A stretch of 38,609 nt of DNA. It comes from an uncultured Oscillospiraceae bacterium (GTDB taxonomy: Bacteria > Bacillota > Clostridia > Oscillospirales > Ruminococcaceae). The position numbers and the translations under genes are program-made. How positions within the stretch are numbered: position 1 is the first letter of the stretch; each line of letters begins with the position of its first letter. Positions 14,600 through 23,846 of this stretch are shown piece by piece. Under the pieces are notes generated by a model. That model was not told the origin of the DNA. It saw only the letters and a list, made by a program, of their open reading frames with translations, and did no database searches. The stretch covers positions 1-38,609 of the forward strand of contig CASEAH010000100.1 in NCBI GenBank assembly GCA_949285935.1, given 5' to 3'.

Positions 14600-15679
14600 A
14601 TGAGAAAAATGAATGTGGGTATCATCGGAGCCACCGGTATGGTAGGTCAGCGCTTTATTTCCCTTTTGGAAGGCCATCCGTGGTTCACGGTTACTGTTTT
14701 GGCAGCATCCGCCCGGTCCGCAGGCAAACCCTACCGTGAAGCCGTGGGAAGCCGGTGGGCAATGCCTTCCCCCATTCCCGCCGCCGCTGCTGATTTAGTG
14801 GTGCTGGATGCGGTCAAAGACAAGGAAAAAATCGCCGCATCGGTGGATTTTGTTTTTTGCGCTGTTGATATGAAAAAAGAGGAGATCCGGGATCTGGAGG
14901 AAGCATATGCCCGGCTGGAATGTCCGGTAGTTTCCAACAACTCGGCTCATCGCGGTACCCCTGACGTCCCCATGGTCATTCCCGAAGTGAACCCGGAGCA
15001 TATTGGGATCATTCCTGCCCAGCGCCGGCGTTTGGGGACCAAGCGGGGATTTGTTGCCGTTAAATCCAACTGCTCTCTTCAGAGCTATGTTCCCGCCCTG
15101 CATCCGCTGATGGATCTGGGGGTAAGCAAGGTTCTTGCCTGCACTTATCAGGCTATTTCGGGAGCAGGCAGGACCTTTGCCACCTGGCCGGAAATGCAGG
15201 ATAATGTTATCCCCTACATTGGCGGCGAGGAAGAAAAAAGTGAAAAAGAGCCGCTGAAAATCTGGGGTAAGGTGGAACAGGACCAAATCGTACCTGTCTC
15301 TGCTCCCTCCATTACCACCCAGTGCATTCGTGTTCCCGTGGCCGACGGCCACCTGGCTGCAGTCTTTTTCTCTCTGGAGCATAAGGTTTCCAAAGAAGAG
15401 ATTCTCCGCCGGTGGGCAGAGTTCCGGGGCGAACCCCAGCTGCTGGGCCTTCCCTCCGCTCCTGCACAGTTCCTTCATTATTTTGAAGAAAACGACCGTC
15501 CGCAAACCCGTCTGGACCGGGAGCTGGAAAAAGGAATGGCTGTGTCCATAGGCCGCCTTCGGGAAGACAGCCAGTATGATTACAAGTTTGTATGCCTGTC
15601 CCACAACACCATCCGGGGTGCTGCGGGCGGCGCGATCCTGATGGCAGAACTTTTGACTGCCAAAGGATATATGGACTAA
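14600..15679 (+). CDS. asd: Aspartate-semialdehyde dehydrogenase, archaeal/fungal-type
   Basis: This 359-residue enzyme reduces aspartyl phosphate to aspartate semialdehyde, the branch point to lysine/diaminopimelate, threonine and methionine. It has an N-terminal NADP-binding motif GATGMVGQR (10-18), the NNSAHR segment near 113-118, and the catalytic Cys158 in KSNCSLQ. The length and NNSAHR segment indicate the archaeal/fungal-like class rather than the E. coli-like class. The start is set by AAAGGAG eleven bases upstream; an in-frame extension from 14459 would lie inside the leader structures. It heads the operon with dapA 22 bases downstream. Confidence 0.94.
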   Translation: MRKMNVGIIGATGMVGQRFISLLEGHPWFTVTVLAASARSAGKPYREAVGSRWAMPSPIPAAAADLVVLDAVKDKEKIAASVDFVFCAVDMKKEEIRDLEEAYARLECPVVSNNSAHRGTPDVPMVIPEVNPEHIGIIPAQRRRLGTKRGFVAVKSNCSLQSYVPALHPLMDLGVSKVLACTYQAISGAGRTFATWPEMQDNVIPYIGGEEEKSEKEPLKIWGKVEQDQIVPVSAPSITTQCIRVPVADGHLAAVFFSLEHKVSKEEILRRWAEFRGEPQLLGLPSAPAQFLHYFEENDRPQTRLDRELEKGMAVSIGRLREDSQYDYKFVCLSHNTIRGAAGGAILMAELLTAKGYMD

Positions 15680-15701
15680 GTATCACAGGGAGGTTTTGCC
15701 T

Positions 15702-16589
15702 ATGAAGAAGACGGTATTTACCGGCTCAGGCGTCGCTGTTGTTACCCCCATGCGGGACAACGGTGCCATTGATTTTGAAGAATTGGGACGTATTATTGAT
15801 TTTCAGATCGAAAACCACACCGATTCCATTGTCATTTGTGGCACGACAGGCGAATCCTCCACCATGACAGACGAAGAACATGTGGAATGCATCGCTTATG
15901 CAGTAAAGCGTTCTGCCGGACGTGTCCCCGTGGTAGCCGGGGCGGGCAGTAATGACACCGCCTATGCCATCTGGCTTTCCAAGGAGGCGGAGGCTGCCGG
16001 GGCTGATGCTCTCCTCCATGTAACTCCTTACTACAACAAATGTACCCAGGCAGGGTTGGTAAAGCATTTTACGGCTATTGCCGATGCCACTACCCTGCCG
16101 GTGATCCTCTACAACGTCCCCAGTCGTACCGGCTGCACCATCCAACCGGAAACCTACCGGGAGCTTTGCCGGCACCCCAACATTGTTGCCACCAAAGAGG
16201 CCAGCGGCAGCATTTCTGCTGTTGCAAAAACAGCGGCTCTCTGCGGAGATGACCTGACCATCTATTCTGGGAATGACGATCAGATTGTTCCTATTTTGTC
16301 CCTGGGTGGAAAAGGGGTCATCTCTGTGCTGGCCAATGTGGCGCCACGGGCTACCCACGAAATCTGCGCTGCCTTTTTGCAGGGGGATGTGGCACGTTCA
16401 CGGTCTTTGCAGCTGGCATACCTGCCCCTGATCGAGGCTCTGTTTTACGAAGTGAACCCCATTCCGGTCAAGGAGGCCATGAACCTGATGGGATTTGCGG
16501 CTGGTCCCTGCCGGCTGCCTATGACGCCTTTGACAGAAGACCATCGTCAGCGGCTGCTGGAAGAAATGAAAAAGATGGGACTGATATGA
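15702..16589 (+). CDS. dapA: 4-hydroxy-tetrahydrodipicolinate synthase
   Basis: This 295-residue TIM-barrel aldolase condenses pyruvate with aspartate semialdehyde. Visible residues are the TTGES substrate loop at 48-52, Tyr137 in LYNVPSRTG and the Schiff-base Lys165 in ATKEASGS. ATG at 15702 has GGGAGG eight bases upstream; a TTG six bases earlier is in frame but overlaps that spacing. It sits between asd and dapB and is the first committed step to diaminopimelate, lysine and spore dipicolinate. Confidence 0.97.
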   Translation: MKKTVFTGSGVAVVTPMRDNGAIDFEELGRIIDFQIENHTDSIVICGTTGESSTMTDEEHVECIAYAVKRSAGRVPVVAGAGSNDTAYAIWLSKEAEAAGADALLHVTPYYNKCTQAGLVKHFTAIADATTLPVILYNVPSRTGCTIQPETYRELCRHPNIVATKEASGSISAVAKTAALCGDDLTIYSGNDDQIVPILSLGGKGVISVLANVAPRATHEICAAFLQGDVARSRSLQLAYLPLIEALFYEVNPIPVKEAMNLMGFAAGPCRLPMTPLTEDHRQRLLEEMKKMGLI

Positions 16590-16614
16590 GCCGTTACAAG
16601 AAAGGGAAATCGCC

Positions 16615-17382
16615 ATGATCAAACTGCTGCTTTCGGGCTGCGGGGGCGCCATGGGGCGTGTGGTGGCCAAAGCGGCTGCTTCGGATCCTGATTTTCAGGT
16701 AACGGCGGGCCTTAACCGGACCCCCTGTGCGGGATTGGATTTTCCTGTTTTTCTTCCCGGAGAAACCATTACGGAAGCATTTGAGGTGATTGTGGATTTT
16801 TCTCACCCCTCTTCCCTGCCCTCCATTCTGGCAACAGCTGAAGCAGCGCGTGTCCCGGTCGTGATCGCCACCACCGGCTTCAGCGAAGACCAGATGCGGA
16901 TGATTCGGCAAGCTTCCCGCCAGTTACCGGTTTTCTTTTCCGCCAATATGTCTCTGGGAGTCAGTCTGATCAAGGAACTGTGTACCACCGCCGCCCGGGT
17001 CCTGGGCGGCGGCTTTCAGGCGGAGATCGTGGAGAAGCATCACAACCACAAGATCGATGCGCCCAGCGGTACAGCGATCCTGCTGGCCAACGCCATTTCA
17101 GACGGATTGCCCTACCCCCCGCAATATGTGTATGACCGGCACAACCGGCGCACCAGCCGCGGCCCTCATGAAATTGGGATCCACAGTATACGGGGCGGCA
17201 CTATTGTAGGAGAGCATGAGGTGATTTTTGCCGGACAGGACGAAGTGGTGACCCTGAGCCATATCGCTTATTCCCGGGAGGTATTTGCAACCGGCGCATT
17301 GTCTGCCGCCCGCTTTCTGGTAAATCACCCATCTCCAGGACTTTATACCATGGCGGATCTGATCGCATCCGTCTCAAACTGA
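16615..17382 (+). CDS. dapB: 4-hydroxy-tetrahydrodipicolinate reductase
   Basis: This 255-residue reductase has an N-terminal nucleotide-binding motif GCGGAMG (8-14), the ATTGF segment (86-90), and the active-site block with His142, His143 and Lys146 followed by DAPSGTA. It reduces the DapA product with NAD(P)H. GAAAGGG precedes the ATG. It lies 25 bases after dapA in the same operon. Later steps of lysine synthesis are not in the window. Confidence 0.97.
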   Translation: MIKLLLSGCGGAMGRVVAKAAASDPDFQVTAGLNRTPCAGLDFPVFLPGETITEAFEVIVDFSHPSSLPSILATAEAARVPVVIATTGFSEDQMRMIRQASRQLPVFFSANMSLGVSLIKELCTTAARVLGGGFQAEIVEKHHNHKIDAPSGTAILLANAISDGLPYPPQYVYDRHNRRTSRGPHEIGIHSIRGGTIVGEHEVIFAGQDEVVTLSHIAYSREVFATGALSAARFLVNHPSPGLYTMADLIASVSN

Positions 17383-17413
17383 ACCGCCGCACTGCGGGAG
17401 GAGGATGCTCTAT

Positions 17414-17893
17414 ATGAACGGCGTATCCCGTATCACGACAAAAGAAGACATCTCCCTGGTCACCATTACCAGTCAGACCAGCGAAAGCGTACTGATCGGC
17501 AGTATTTTTACGGAGTTTTCCCGGGACGGAGTTATTATTGATATGATTTCCCAAACTGTGCCTCAGGGTTCGGTCATGGAAGTATCTTTTACTACGGATT
17601 CCCGGCAGATGGTCAAGGTATTGGCGGCAATCAGCCGAATCCGGGACCGCTACCGGCAAATTCACATCATGGTTACCACCGGGAACTGTAAAATTCAGCT
17701 TTACGGGCAGGAGATGCGGGAAATGAACGGAGTTGCCGCCAGAGCCATGATGGCCCTGGCGGAGAGCGGGATCGATATTATGATGATCACCACCTCCGAA
17801 GTTGATATTTCCCTGATCGTTGCCCCGGGCGACCAGATTTCGGCAGTTCAAAAACTGGAACACAGCTTTGGCGTTAAAGTGCGGAACCGATAA
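17414..17893 (+). CDS. Free-standing ACT-domain protein, aspartokinase regulatory type
   Basis: This 159-residue protein consists of two ACT-like units and matches the C-terminal regulatory half of aspartate kinase: an N-terminal GVSRITTKEDISLVTI, and a second unit with NGVAARAMMALAESGIDIMMITTSEVDISLIV, the hallmark region where lysine or threonine binds at ACT interfaces. The kinase catalytic half is absent. Its length equals that of the beta subunit made from internal starts in Bacillus-type aspartokinases. Position directly after dapB suggests a sensor that binds an aspartate-family amino acid and controls an aspartokinase encoded elsewhere; this is inference. ATG at 17414 follows GGAGGAGG at a good distance; the ATG at 17405 abuts it. 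Confidence 0.8.
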   Translation: MNGVSRITTKEDISLVTITSQTSESVLIGSIFTEFSRDGVIIDMISQTVPQGSVMEVSFTTDSRQMVKVLAAISRIRDRYRQIHIMVTTGNCKIQLYGQEMREMNGVAARAMMALAESGIDIMMITTSEVDISLIVAPGDQISAVQKLEHSFGVKVRNR

Positions 17894-17915
17894 AGCGAAA
17901 GGAGTATCTATATCC

Positions 17916-19889
17916 ATGGAATATGGCGAAGAAACCATTCTTGCCAACAAAAAATATCTGAGTCTGCTGGCTGTCACCTATCCCACCATTCAAACGGCGT
18001 CTACTGAGATTATCAATCTGAAGGCCATTCTGAACCTGCCAAAAGGTACGGAGCATTTTATCAGCGATGTTCATGGCGAATATGAGGCTTTTGTCCATGT
18101 GCTGAAAAATGCTTCCGGCTCAGTCAAGCGTAAAATCCGGGAAAGTTTTGGCGATACCCTTACCGAAGAGGAGCAGCGGCTGCTGGCGACTATTATCTAT
18201 TATCCCGACCGGAAGCTTGCCGAGGTGCGCCGCAGCGGCCTGAATACCCGCTTTTGGTATAAAGCGATCCTCCAGCAGCTCATTGCGGTGTGCCGTCTTG
18301 CAACTTCCAAATATACTCGTTCCAAGGTCCGTAAGGCCATGCCCAAGGATTTTGAATATATTATTGACGAGCTGCTGAATACCGATAACGGCGCCGCAAA
18401 CCGGCAGGATTATTTCAGTAATATCCTTGATACCATTATCGAGATTGACCGGGCTGATGAATTTATCATTCAGATTTCCCAGCTGATTCAGCGGATGGTG
18501 ATTGATAAGCTGCATATTATTGGGGATATTTTTGACCGTGGGCCGGGCGCCTGTGCCATTATGGATGATTTGCTGGAGCATCATGATGTGGATTTCCAGT
18601 GGGGCAACCACGATATTTTATGGATGGGCGCAGCCTGCGGGCAGCTGTGCTGCATCGCCAATGTGATCCGCAACTGCATCCGCTACGGCAATTTTGACAC
18701 TCTCGAGGAAGACTATGGCATCAATGTCCGTCCGCTGGCTGTTTTTGCCATGGAGCAGTACGCCAATGATCCCTGCTCCTCTTTCCATCCCAAACAGGTG
18801 GAAAACGAAATCAACGGTCATGATCAGCAGCTGGCGGCAAAAATCCACAAGGCAATTGCCGTGATCCAGTTCAAACTGGAAGGGCAGCTGATTCAGAAAC
18901 ATCCGGAATATGAAATGGAAAACCGCCGTTTTCTGGATACATTGGACCTGACTGCAAAAACCGTGGTGATCGACGGCCAAACCTATGAGCTGAACGATAC
19001 CTATTTCCCGACCTACAATCCCCGGCATCCCTATGATCTTACCTATGCTGAAGAGATTTTGATGGAACGACTGCGGCAATCCTTCCTGCATAGTCAAAAG
19101 CTTCAGCAGCACCTGAAGCTTCTGTTTGAAAAGGGCGGCATGTATAAAGTTTACAACAGCAACTTACTCTATCATGGCTGCATTCCCCTGAAGGAAGACG
19201 GAACCTTTAATTCCATGACCATAGACGGTGTGACCTACTCTGGAAAGGCCCTGCTGGATGTCTGCGACCGTCTCTGCCGCCAGGGCGCTTACGGCAAAGG
19301 AACAGAAAAAGAAAACGGCATGGATTTCATGTGGTTCCTCTGGTGCGGTCCCAAGTCGCCTCTGAATGGAAAAAGCAAAATGACCACCTTTGAACGTTGT
19401 TTTATCAACGATAAAGCTTCCTGGACCGAAAAAAAGGATCCGTATTACAGTTTTATTGATGATGAAGCCACGGCAGATCGGATCCTCCATGAGTTCGGAG
19501 TGGATAATCCCATTGCACGAATCGTCAACGGCCATGTGCCTGTAAAAATTGTAAAAGGGGAATCTCCCATTAAGGCAGGCGGGAAATTGCTGATTATTGA
19601 CGGTGGGTTATCCAAGGCCTACCAACCAGTTACAGGAATCGCAGGATACACGCTGGTTTCCAACTCTCATGAAATGGTTCTTTCCGAACATCAGCCCTTT
19701 GCGGGAATCGACAAAGCGGTAAGCACCAACAGCGATATGCATTCCCAGAATATCCTCATCGAAAAATTTCCCGAGCGGGTCAAAATCCAGCATACGGATA
19801 TTGGACGTACGCTTTCCGCAAAAATCATAGACCTGGAGATGCTGCTGGAAGCATACAGAAAGGGTATTATCAAGCAAAGCACAAAATAA
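17916..19889 (+). CDS. fbp: Fructose-1,6-bisphosphatase, class III
   Basis: This 657-residue enzyme is the Firmicute-specific class III type of the calcineurin-like metallophosphatase superfamily. Metal-site motifs are SDVHGE near residue 49, GDIFDRGP and WGNHD near 207-232, and a late GHVPV with DGGLSKAYQ. It dephosphorylates fructose 1,6-bisphosphate in gluconeogenesis. The start follows AAAGGAG; the longer frame from 17820 lies inside the ACT gene. It is the last gene before the operon's terminator; its link with lysine synthesis is probably positional. Together with pfkA elsewhere in the window it forms the opposed pair at this glycolytic step. Confidence 0.95.
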   Translation: MEYGEETILANKKYLSLLAVTYPTIQTASTEIINLKAILNLPKGTEHFISDVHGEYEAFVHVLKNASGSVKRKIRESFGDTLTEEEQRLLATIIYYPDRKLAEVRRSGLNTRFWYKAILQQLIAVCRLATSKYTRSKVRKAMPKDFEYIIDELLNTDNGAANRQDYFSNILDTIIEIDRADEFIIQISQLIQRMVIDKLHIIGDIFDRGPGACAIMDDLLEHHDVDFQWGNHDILWMGAACGQLCCIANVIRNCIRYGNFDTLEEDYGINVRPLAVFAMEQYANDPCSSFHPKQVENEINGHDQQLAAKIHKAIAVIQFKLEGQLIQKHPEYEMENRRFLDTLDLTAKTVVIDGQTYELNDTYFPTYNPRHPYDLTYAEEILMERLRQSFLHSQKLQQHLKLLFEKGGMYKVYNSNLLYHGCIPLKEDGTFNSMTIDGVTYSGKALLDVCDRLCRQGAYGKGTEKENGMDFMWFLWCGPKSPLNGKSKMTTFERCFINDKASWTEKKDPYYSFIDDEATADRILHEFGVDNPIARIVNGHVPVKIVKGESPIKAGGKLLIIDGGLSKAYQPVTGIAGYTLVSNSHEMVLSEHQPFAGIDKAVSTNSDMHSQNILIEKFPERVKIQHTDIGRTLSAKIIDLEMLLEAYRKGIIKQSTK

Positions 19890-19909
19890 TACATATTCAT
19901 AATATTTTC

Positions 19910-19950
19910 TCGCCATGGGAATCGACGGCTGATTCTCATGGCGAATTTTT
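19910..19950 (+). terminator. Intrinsic terminator of the asd-dap-fbp operon
   Basis: A 14-bp stem (19910-19923 with 19931-19944, TCGCCATG core, one G-T wobble) with a 7-base loop runs into ATTTTT. It starts 20 bases after the fbp stop codon. Confidence 0.92.
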
Positions 19951-20202
19951 ATATAAAAATATTCATGAGATACTTAGCTGCATATAAAATTTTATTCCAT
20001 CTCCAATCTATGAGCGCTAAAAAGGTAAAATCTGATTATAAAAGCCGAATGACAGAAATACCGCTATATATGTCTTAAACTCCGATGAAAAACCCAAATA
20101 TCCCATTTGTTTTACTGCCTTTCTCAAAATCAGTCATCTGTCATTTTGACAAGATGAATTAAATATATTTTCATATTCCGAGAATTATTATGCACATTTT
20201 TC
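19951..20202. other. AT-rich upstream region of the arg cluster
   Basis: No gene is seen. The downstream part contains AT-rich imperfect palindromes resembling ARG boxes (20155-20173, TGAAT..TTCA, and 20180-20199 on the minus strand). The upstream part (19951-20150) shows nothing I can assign. Confidence 0.45.
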
Positions 20203-20249
20203 TTGACTTTCAAAAATTGAGGAGTATAATCAATAGCATAAATATTCTT
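20155..20249 (+). promoter_or_regulatory. Possible ArgR operator cluster
   Basis: Three sites partly match the ARG-box consensus TNTGNATWWWWATNCANA: 20155-20173, a minus-strand match centred near 20190 (TGTGCATAATAATTC), and one near 20234-20249 (GCATAAATATTC) just after the -10. They flank the promoter, as expected for arginine repression. The matches are partial and the region is AT-rich, so chance similarity is possible. Confidence 0.35.
20203..20230 (+). promoter_or_regulatory. Sigma-A promoter of the arg cluster
   Basis: TTGACT at 20203-20208 and TATAAT at 20225-20230 with a 16-base spacer. The predicted start near 20237 leaves a leader of about 30 bases before argG, and a GGGGG lies just upstream of the start codon. 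No other promoter is visible before the end of argF. Confidence 0.8.
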
Positions 20250-20265
20250 GGTTGGGGGTATAAAA

Positions 20266-21513
20266 ATGAAAAAGTGCAATCAAAAAATAAAGAAGATCGT
20301 TTTGGCTTATTCCGGAGGTCTGGACACCTCTATCATCATTCCATGGCTGAAAGAGCATTATGAAGGCTGCGAAGTAATTGCTGTTTCCGGCGATGTAGGA
20401 CAGGGAACGGAACTGGACGGTTTGGAGGAAAAGGCTCTCAAGACGGGAGCTTCCAAACTGTATATCGAGGATTTGAAAAAAGAGTTTGTAGAAGACTACA
20501 TCTTCCCTACCCTCAAGGCGGGAGCGGTTTATGAGGGCGAGTATCTCCTTGGGACTTCTTTTGCCCGTCCGATCATTGCCAAACGGATCGTTGAGATCGC
20601 CAAGGCAGAAGGGGCGGATGCCATCTGTCACGGATGCACCGGCAAGGGCAACGATCAGGTACGGTTTGAGCTGACGATTAAGGCCTTTGCTCCCGAGATG
20701 AAAATCATCGCTCCCTGGCGGATTTGGGATATCAAATCCAGAGAAGAAGAGATCGACTATGCCGAAGCGCATAATATTCCTCTGAAGATCAGTAGAGAAA
20801 CCAACTATTCCAAAGATAAAAACCTGTGGCATCTTTCCCATGAGGGACTTGATCTGGAAAATCCCGCCAACGAGCCCCAATACCAAAAGCCCGGTTTTCT
20901 GGAGTTGGGTGTTTCCCCCGAACAAGCTCCCGATACCCCTACCTATGTGACCATTTCCTTTGAAAAAGGCGTTCCTGTGGCTGTGGACGGCCAGAAGCTG
21001 GACAGCGTGTCCCTCATTGCAAAGCTGAATCAGCTGGGAGGTGCCAACGGGATCGGAATCATCGACCTGGTGGAAAACCGGCTGGTGGGCATGAAGTCCC
21101 GGGGCATTTATGAAACTCCCGGCGGAACCATCCTTTATAAAGCGCACAAAATTCTGGAAAGCCTTTGCCTGGACCGGGATACGCAGCATTACAAGGAACT
21201 GGTAGCTTCCAAATATGCTGAGCTGGTTTATTTTGGACAATGGTTCACTCCTCTTCGGGAAGCTTTGGCCGCCTTTGTGGACAAAACCCAGGAAACCGTT
21301 ACCGGAGACGTCAAGCTGAAGCTGTACAAAGGCAATATGATCGGAGCCGGCGTCACTTCCCCCTATTCCCTGTATGACGAAGAAATTGCCACTTTTGATG
21401 AGGATCAGGTTTATGACCAGATGGATTCTCAGGGCTTCATCAATCTTTTTGGTCTCCCCATTAAGGTGAACGCCATGATGAAACAAAAACATCATAAAGA
21501 AGGAGCTTGCTGA
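20266..21513 (+). CDS. argG: Argininosuccinate synthase
   Basis: This 415-residue enzyme joins citrulline and aspartate using ATP. The N-type pyrophosphatase motif AYSGGLDTS is at residues 14-22, followed by the typical ISGDVGQG-like block and [13 protein letters not shown]. The start is the ATG after GGGGG; a GTG 18 bases earlier is in frame but lacks a ribosome binding site. First gene of argGHCJBDF, which is unusual in placing the last pathway steps first; argH follows at one base. Confidence 0.97.
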   Translation: MKKCNQKIKKIVLAYSGGLDTSIIIPWLKEHYEGCEVIAVSGDVGQGTELDGLEEKALKTGASKLYIEDLKKEFVEDYIFPTLKAGAVYEGEYLLGTSFARPIIAKRIVEIAKAEGADAICHGCTGKGNDQVRFELTIKAFAPEMKIIAPWRIWDIKSREEEIDYAEAHNIPLKISRETNYSKDKNLWHLSHEGLDLENPANEPQYQKPGFLELGVSPEQAPDTPTYVTISFEKGVPVAVDGQKLDSVSLIAKLNQLGGANGIGIIDLVENRLVGMKSRGIYETPGGTILYKAHKILESLCLDRDTQHYKELVASKYAELVYFGQWFTPLREALAAFVDKTQETVTGDVKLKLYKGNMIGAGVTSPYSLYDEEIATFDEDQVYDQMDSQGFINLFGLPIKVNAMMKQKHHKEGAC

Positions 21514-21514
21514 T

Positions 21515-22894
21515 ATGGCAGTGCTGTGGTCGGGAAGATTTCAGAAAGAACTGGACCGGCAGGTCAATGATTTTAATTCCTCCATTTCCTTTGACGGTCG
21601 GATGTTTGCGCAGGATATACAAGGCTCCATGGCCCATGCGGCGATGCTTTCGGCCTGCGGCATCATCTCTCAGGCAGATGCGGATACCATGATCCAGGGA
21701 CTGACGTCCATTCTGGAAGATCTTCAAAGCGGAGCCCTGCAGCTGGATATGGATTGTGAAGATATCCATACCTTTGTGGAGGGAGAACTGACCAACAGGA
21801 TCGGCGAAGTAGGCAAGCGCCTGCATACCGCACGCAGCCGCAACGATCAGGTGGCTCTGGACCTCCGCCTTTTCCTCCGGGATGAGGTGGACGGGATCCG
21901 TGGTCAGTTAAAGGAACTGATCCAGGTTCTTCTGACCCGGGCTTCGGAAAATGTCCATACCATTCTCCCCGGCTATACCCATCTGCAGCGGGCGCAGCCC
22001 ATTTCCTTTGCGCATCATCTGATGGCCTATGTTCAAATGTTTCTGCGGGATCTGGACCGTCTGGCCGACTGCCGCCGCAGAATGAATCTCTCTCCCTTGG
22101 GAAGCTGCGCCCTGGCCGGCACCACCTACCCCACCGACCGGGAGATGACCGCCCGTTCTCTTGGATTTGACGGTCCAACGGTCAACAGCATCGATGGGGT
22201 ATCTGACCGTGATTTTGCCGTGGAACTGGCTGCGGGACTCTCTACCGTGATGATGCACCTGTCCCGCTTTTCTGAGGAAATCATTCTTTGGTGTTCCTGG
22301 GAATTCAAATTTGTGGAATTGGACGATGCCTATTCTACCGGTTCCAGCATCATGCCGCAGAAAAAGAACCCGGATATCGCCGAACTGGTCCGGGGAAAGA
22401 CCGGCCGGGTCTACGGAAGCCTGGTGACCCTTCTTACTATGCTCAAAGGCCTGCCTCTTGCCTACAATAAAGACATGCAGGAGGATAAGGAAGCAATTTT
22501 TGACTGTGTGGATACGGTGCGGCAATGTCTCCTGGTTTTTACTCCCATGCTCCGCACGATGAAGATCCTGCCGGACAATATGAGGGCGGCTGCGGCAAAA
22601 GGATTTATCAATGCCACCGATTGTGCCGATTATCTCACCCAAAAAGGGCTTCCCTTCCGTACAGCCTATAAGACGGTGGGCGAGTTGGTTGCGCATTGTG
22701 TTCGGGAGAGCCTTACGCTGGAAACCCTTCCCCTGGAGGCCTACCGCAGCTATTCCGATCTTTTTGAAGAAGATATTTATCAGGAAATCTGTTTGGAAGC
22801 CTGCATGGAAAAGCGTCTTTCTCAGGGAGGCGCCGCACCGGCATCGGTACTCTGTCAGATCCAGTTGAGCCATGAAGCTTTGGAAAGGATGTGA
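21515..22894 (+). CDS. argH: Argininosuccinate lyase
   Basis: This 459-residue member of the fumarase/aspartase superfamily splits argininosuccinate into arginine and fumarate. It has TARSRNDQV at 105-113, the His156 region in GYTHLQRAQP, and the superfamily signature GSSIMPQKKNP at 276-286 with the catalytic serine loop. GAAGGAG lies about 12 bases before ATG, inside the argG end, and only one base separates the genes, so translation is probably coupled. Confidence 0.97.
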   Translation: MAVLWSGRFQKELDRQVNDFNSSISFDGRMFAQDIQGSMAHAAMLSACGIISQADADTMIQGLTSILEDLQSGALQLDMDCEDIHTFVEGELTNRIGEVGKRLHTARSRNDQVALDLRLFLRDEVDGIRGQLKELIQVLLTRASENVHTILPGYTHLQRAQPISFAHHLMAYVQMFLRDLDRLADCRRRMNLSPLGSCALAGTTYPTDREMTARSLGFDGPTVNSIDGVSDRDFAVELAAGLSTVMMHLSRFSEEIILWCSWEFKFVELDDAYSTGSSIMPQKKNPDIAELVRGKTGRVYGSLVTLLTMLKGLPLAYNKDMQEDKEAIFDCVDTVRQCLLVFTPMLRTMKILPDNMRAAAAKGFINATDCADYLTQKGLPFRTAYKTVGELVAHCVRESLTLETLPLEAYRSYSDLFEEDIYQEICLEACMEKRLSQGGAAPASVLCQIQLSHEALERM

Positions 22895-22900
22895 CCGGCT

Positions 22901-23842
22901 ATGATCAAGGTTTTTATAGACGGCAGCTCCGGAACCACCGGCTTGCGGATCCGCCAGCGGTTATCCGACCGGCCTGATGTTGCCCTGACTGTACTTCCTG
23001 ACAACCTTCGGAAGGATTATGAAGCCAGAAAAAGCGCCATCAACCAGTCAGATATAACCTTTTTATGCCTGCCGGATGATGCTGCCCGGGAGGCTGTGTC
23101 CATGGCCGGCAACGATGTTCGGATTATTGATGCCTCTACCGCGCACCGCACCGCACCGGGATGGTGCTATGGCTTCCCGGAGCTTTCGCCGGAATTCCGC
23201 ACACAGCTGGCCAAAAGCAAACGTACCGCGGTGCCAGGCTGTCACGCCAGCGGGTTTGCAGCACTGGTTTATCCCATGGTGGCCTCAGGTCTGCTTCCAG
23301 CGGATTATCCTCTGGCCTGCCATTCTGTTACAGGGTACAGCGGAGGCGGCAAAGGAATGATCAGCGAATATGAAGCGGCTTCCCGTTCTCCTTTACTGGT
23401 CAGCCCGCGTCAGTACGCCCTGAGCCAGCTTCATAAGCATCTTCCGGAGATGACAAAAATCTGCGCTCTGAAAAGTCCCCCGCTTTTCTCCCCCATTGTA
23501 GCGGATTTTTACAGCGGCATGGTAGTAACGGTGCCCCTGCATGCCTATCTGCTGGCCCCGGATGCGACCCCTGCCAAAGTCCACGAAATGTTCCACGAGC
23601 ATTACCGGGGGCAGAAGCTGGTTAAGGTCCTTCCGTTGGGGACAGATGGAGAACCCAGCGGCTTTTTTGCGGCCAATGCCCTGTCCGGGAAAGACTATAT
23701 GGAAATTCTCATTCACGGCAACAGTCAGCGTATCCTGCTGGCCGCCCGGTTCGATAATTTAGGAAAAGGTGCTTCAGGAGCTGCCATTCAATGTATGAAC
23801 ATCATGTGCGGTCTGGAAGAAACCCTGGGACTGGAGGTTTAA
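22901..23842 (+). CDS. argC: N-acetyl-gamma-glutamyl-phosphate reductase, type 2
   Basis: This 313-residue enzyme reduces N-acetylglutamyl phosphate to the semialdehyde. It is the shorter type 2 ArgC, with GSSGTTGLRI at 8-17, catalytic Cys114 in VPGCHASGF, and the SGGGKG segment near 145-150. Type 1 enzymes are about 340-350 residues. Six bases separate it from argH. It supplies the substrate for ArgD. Confidence 0.94.
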   Translation: MIKVFIDGSSGTTGLRIRQRLSDRPDVALTVLPDNLRKDYEARKSAINQSDITFLCLPDDAAREAVSMAGNDVRIIDASTAHRTAPGWCYGFPELSPEFRTQLAKSKRTAVPGCHASGFAALVYPMVASGLLPADYPLACHSVTGYSGGGKGMISEYEAASRSPLLVSPRQYALSQLHKHLPEMTKICALKSPPLFSPIVADFYSGMVVTVPLHAYLLAPDATPAKVHEMFHEHYRGQKLVKVLPLGTDGEPSGFFAANALSGKDYMEILIHGNSQRILLAARFDNLGKGASGAAIQCMNIMCGLEETLGLEV

Positions 23843-23846
23843 ACCC

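Noticed and set aside
14316-14600. T-box or lysine riboswitch upstream of asd
   Set aside because: The T-box sequence (GGTGGNACCGCG-like) is absent, and apart from a GATAGAG at the 5' end the lysine aptamer core segments are not found.
20230-21495. 421-codon minus-strand frame opposite argG
   Set aside because: Fully antisense to argG with its conserved ATP motif; no start signal and no domain.
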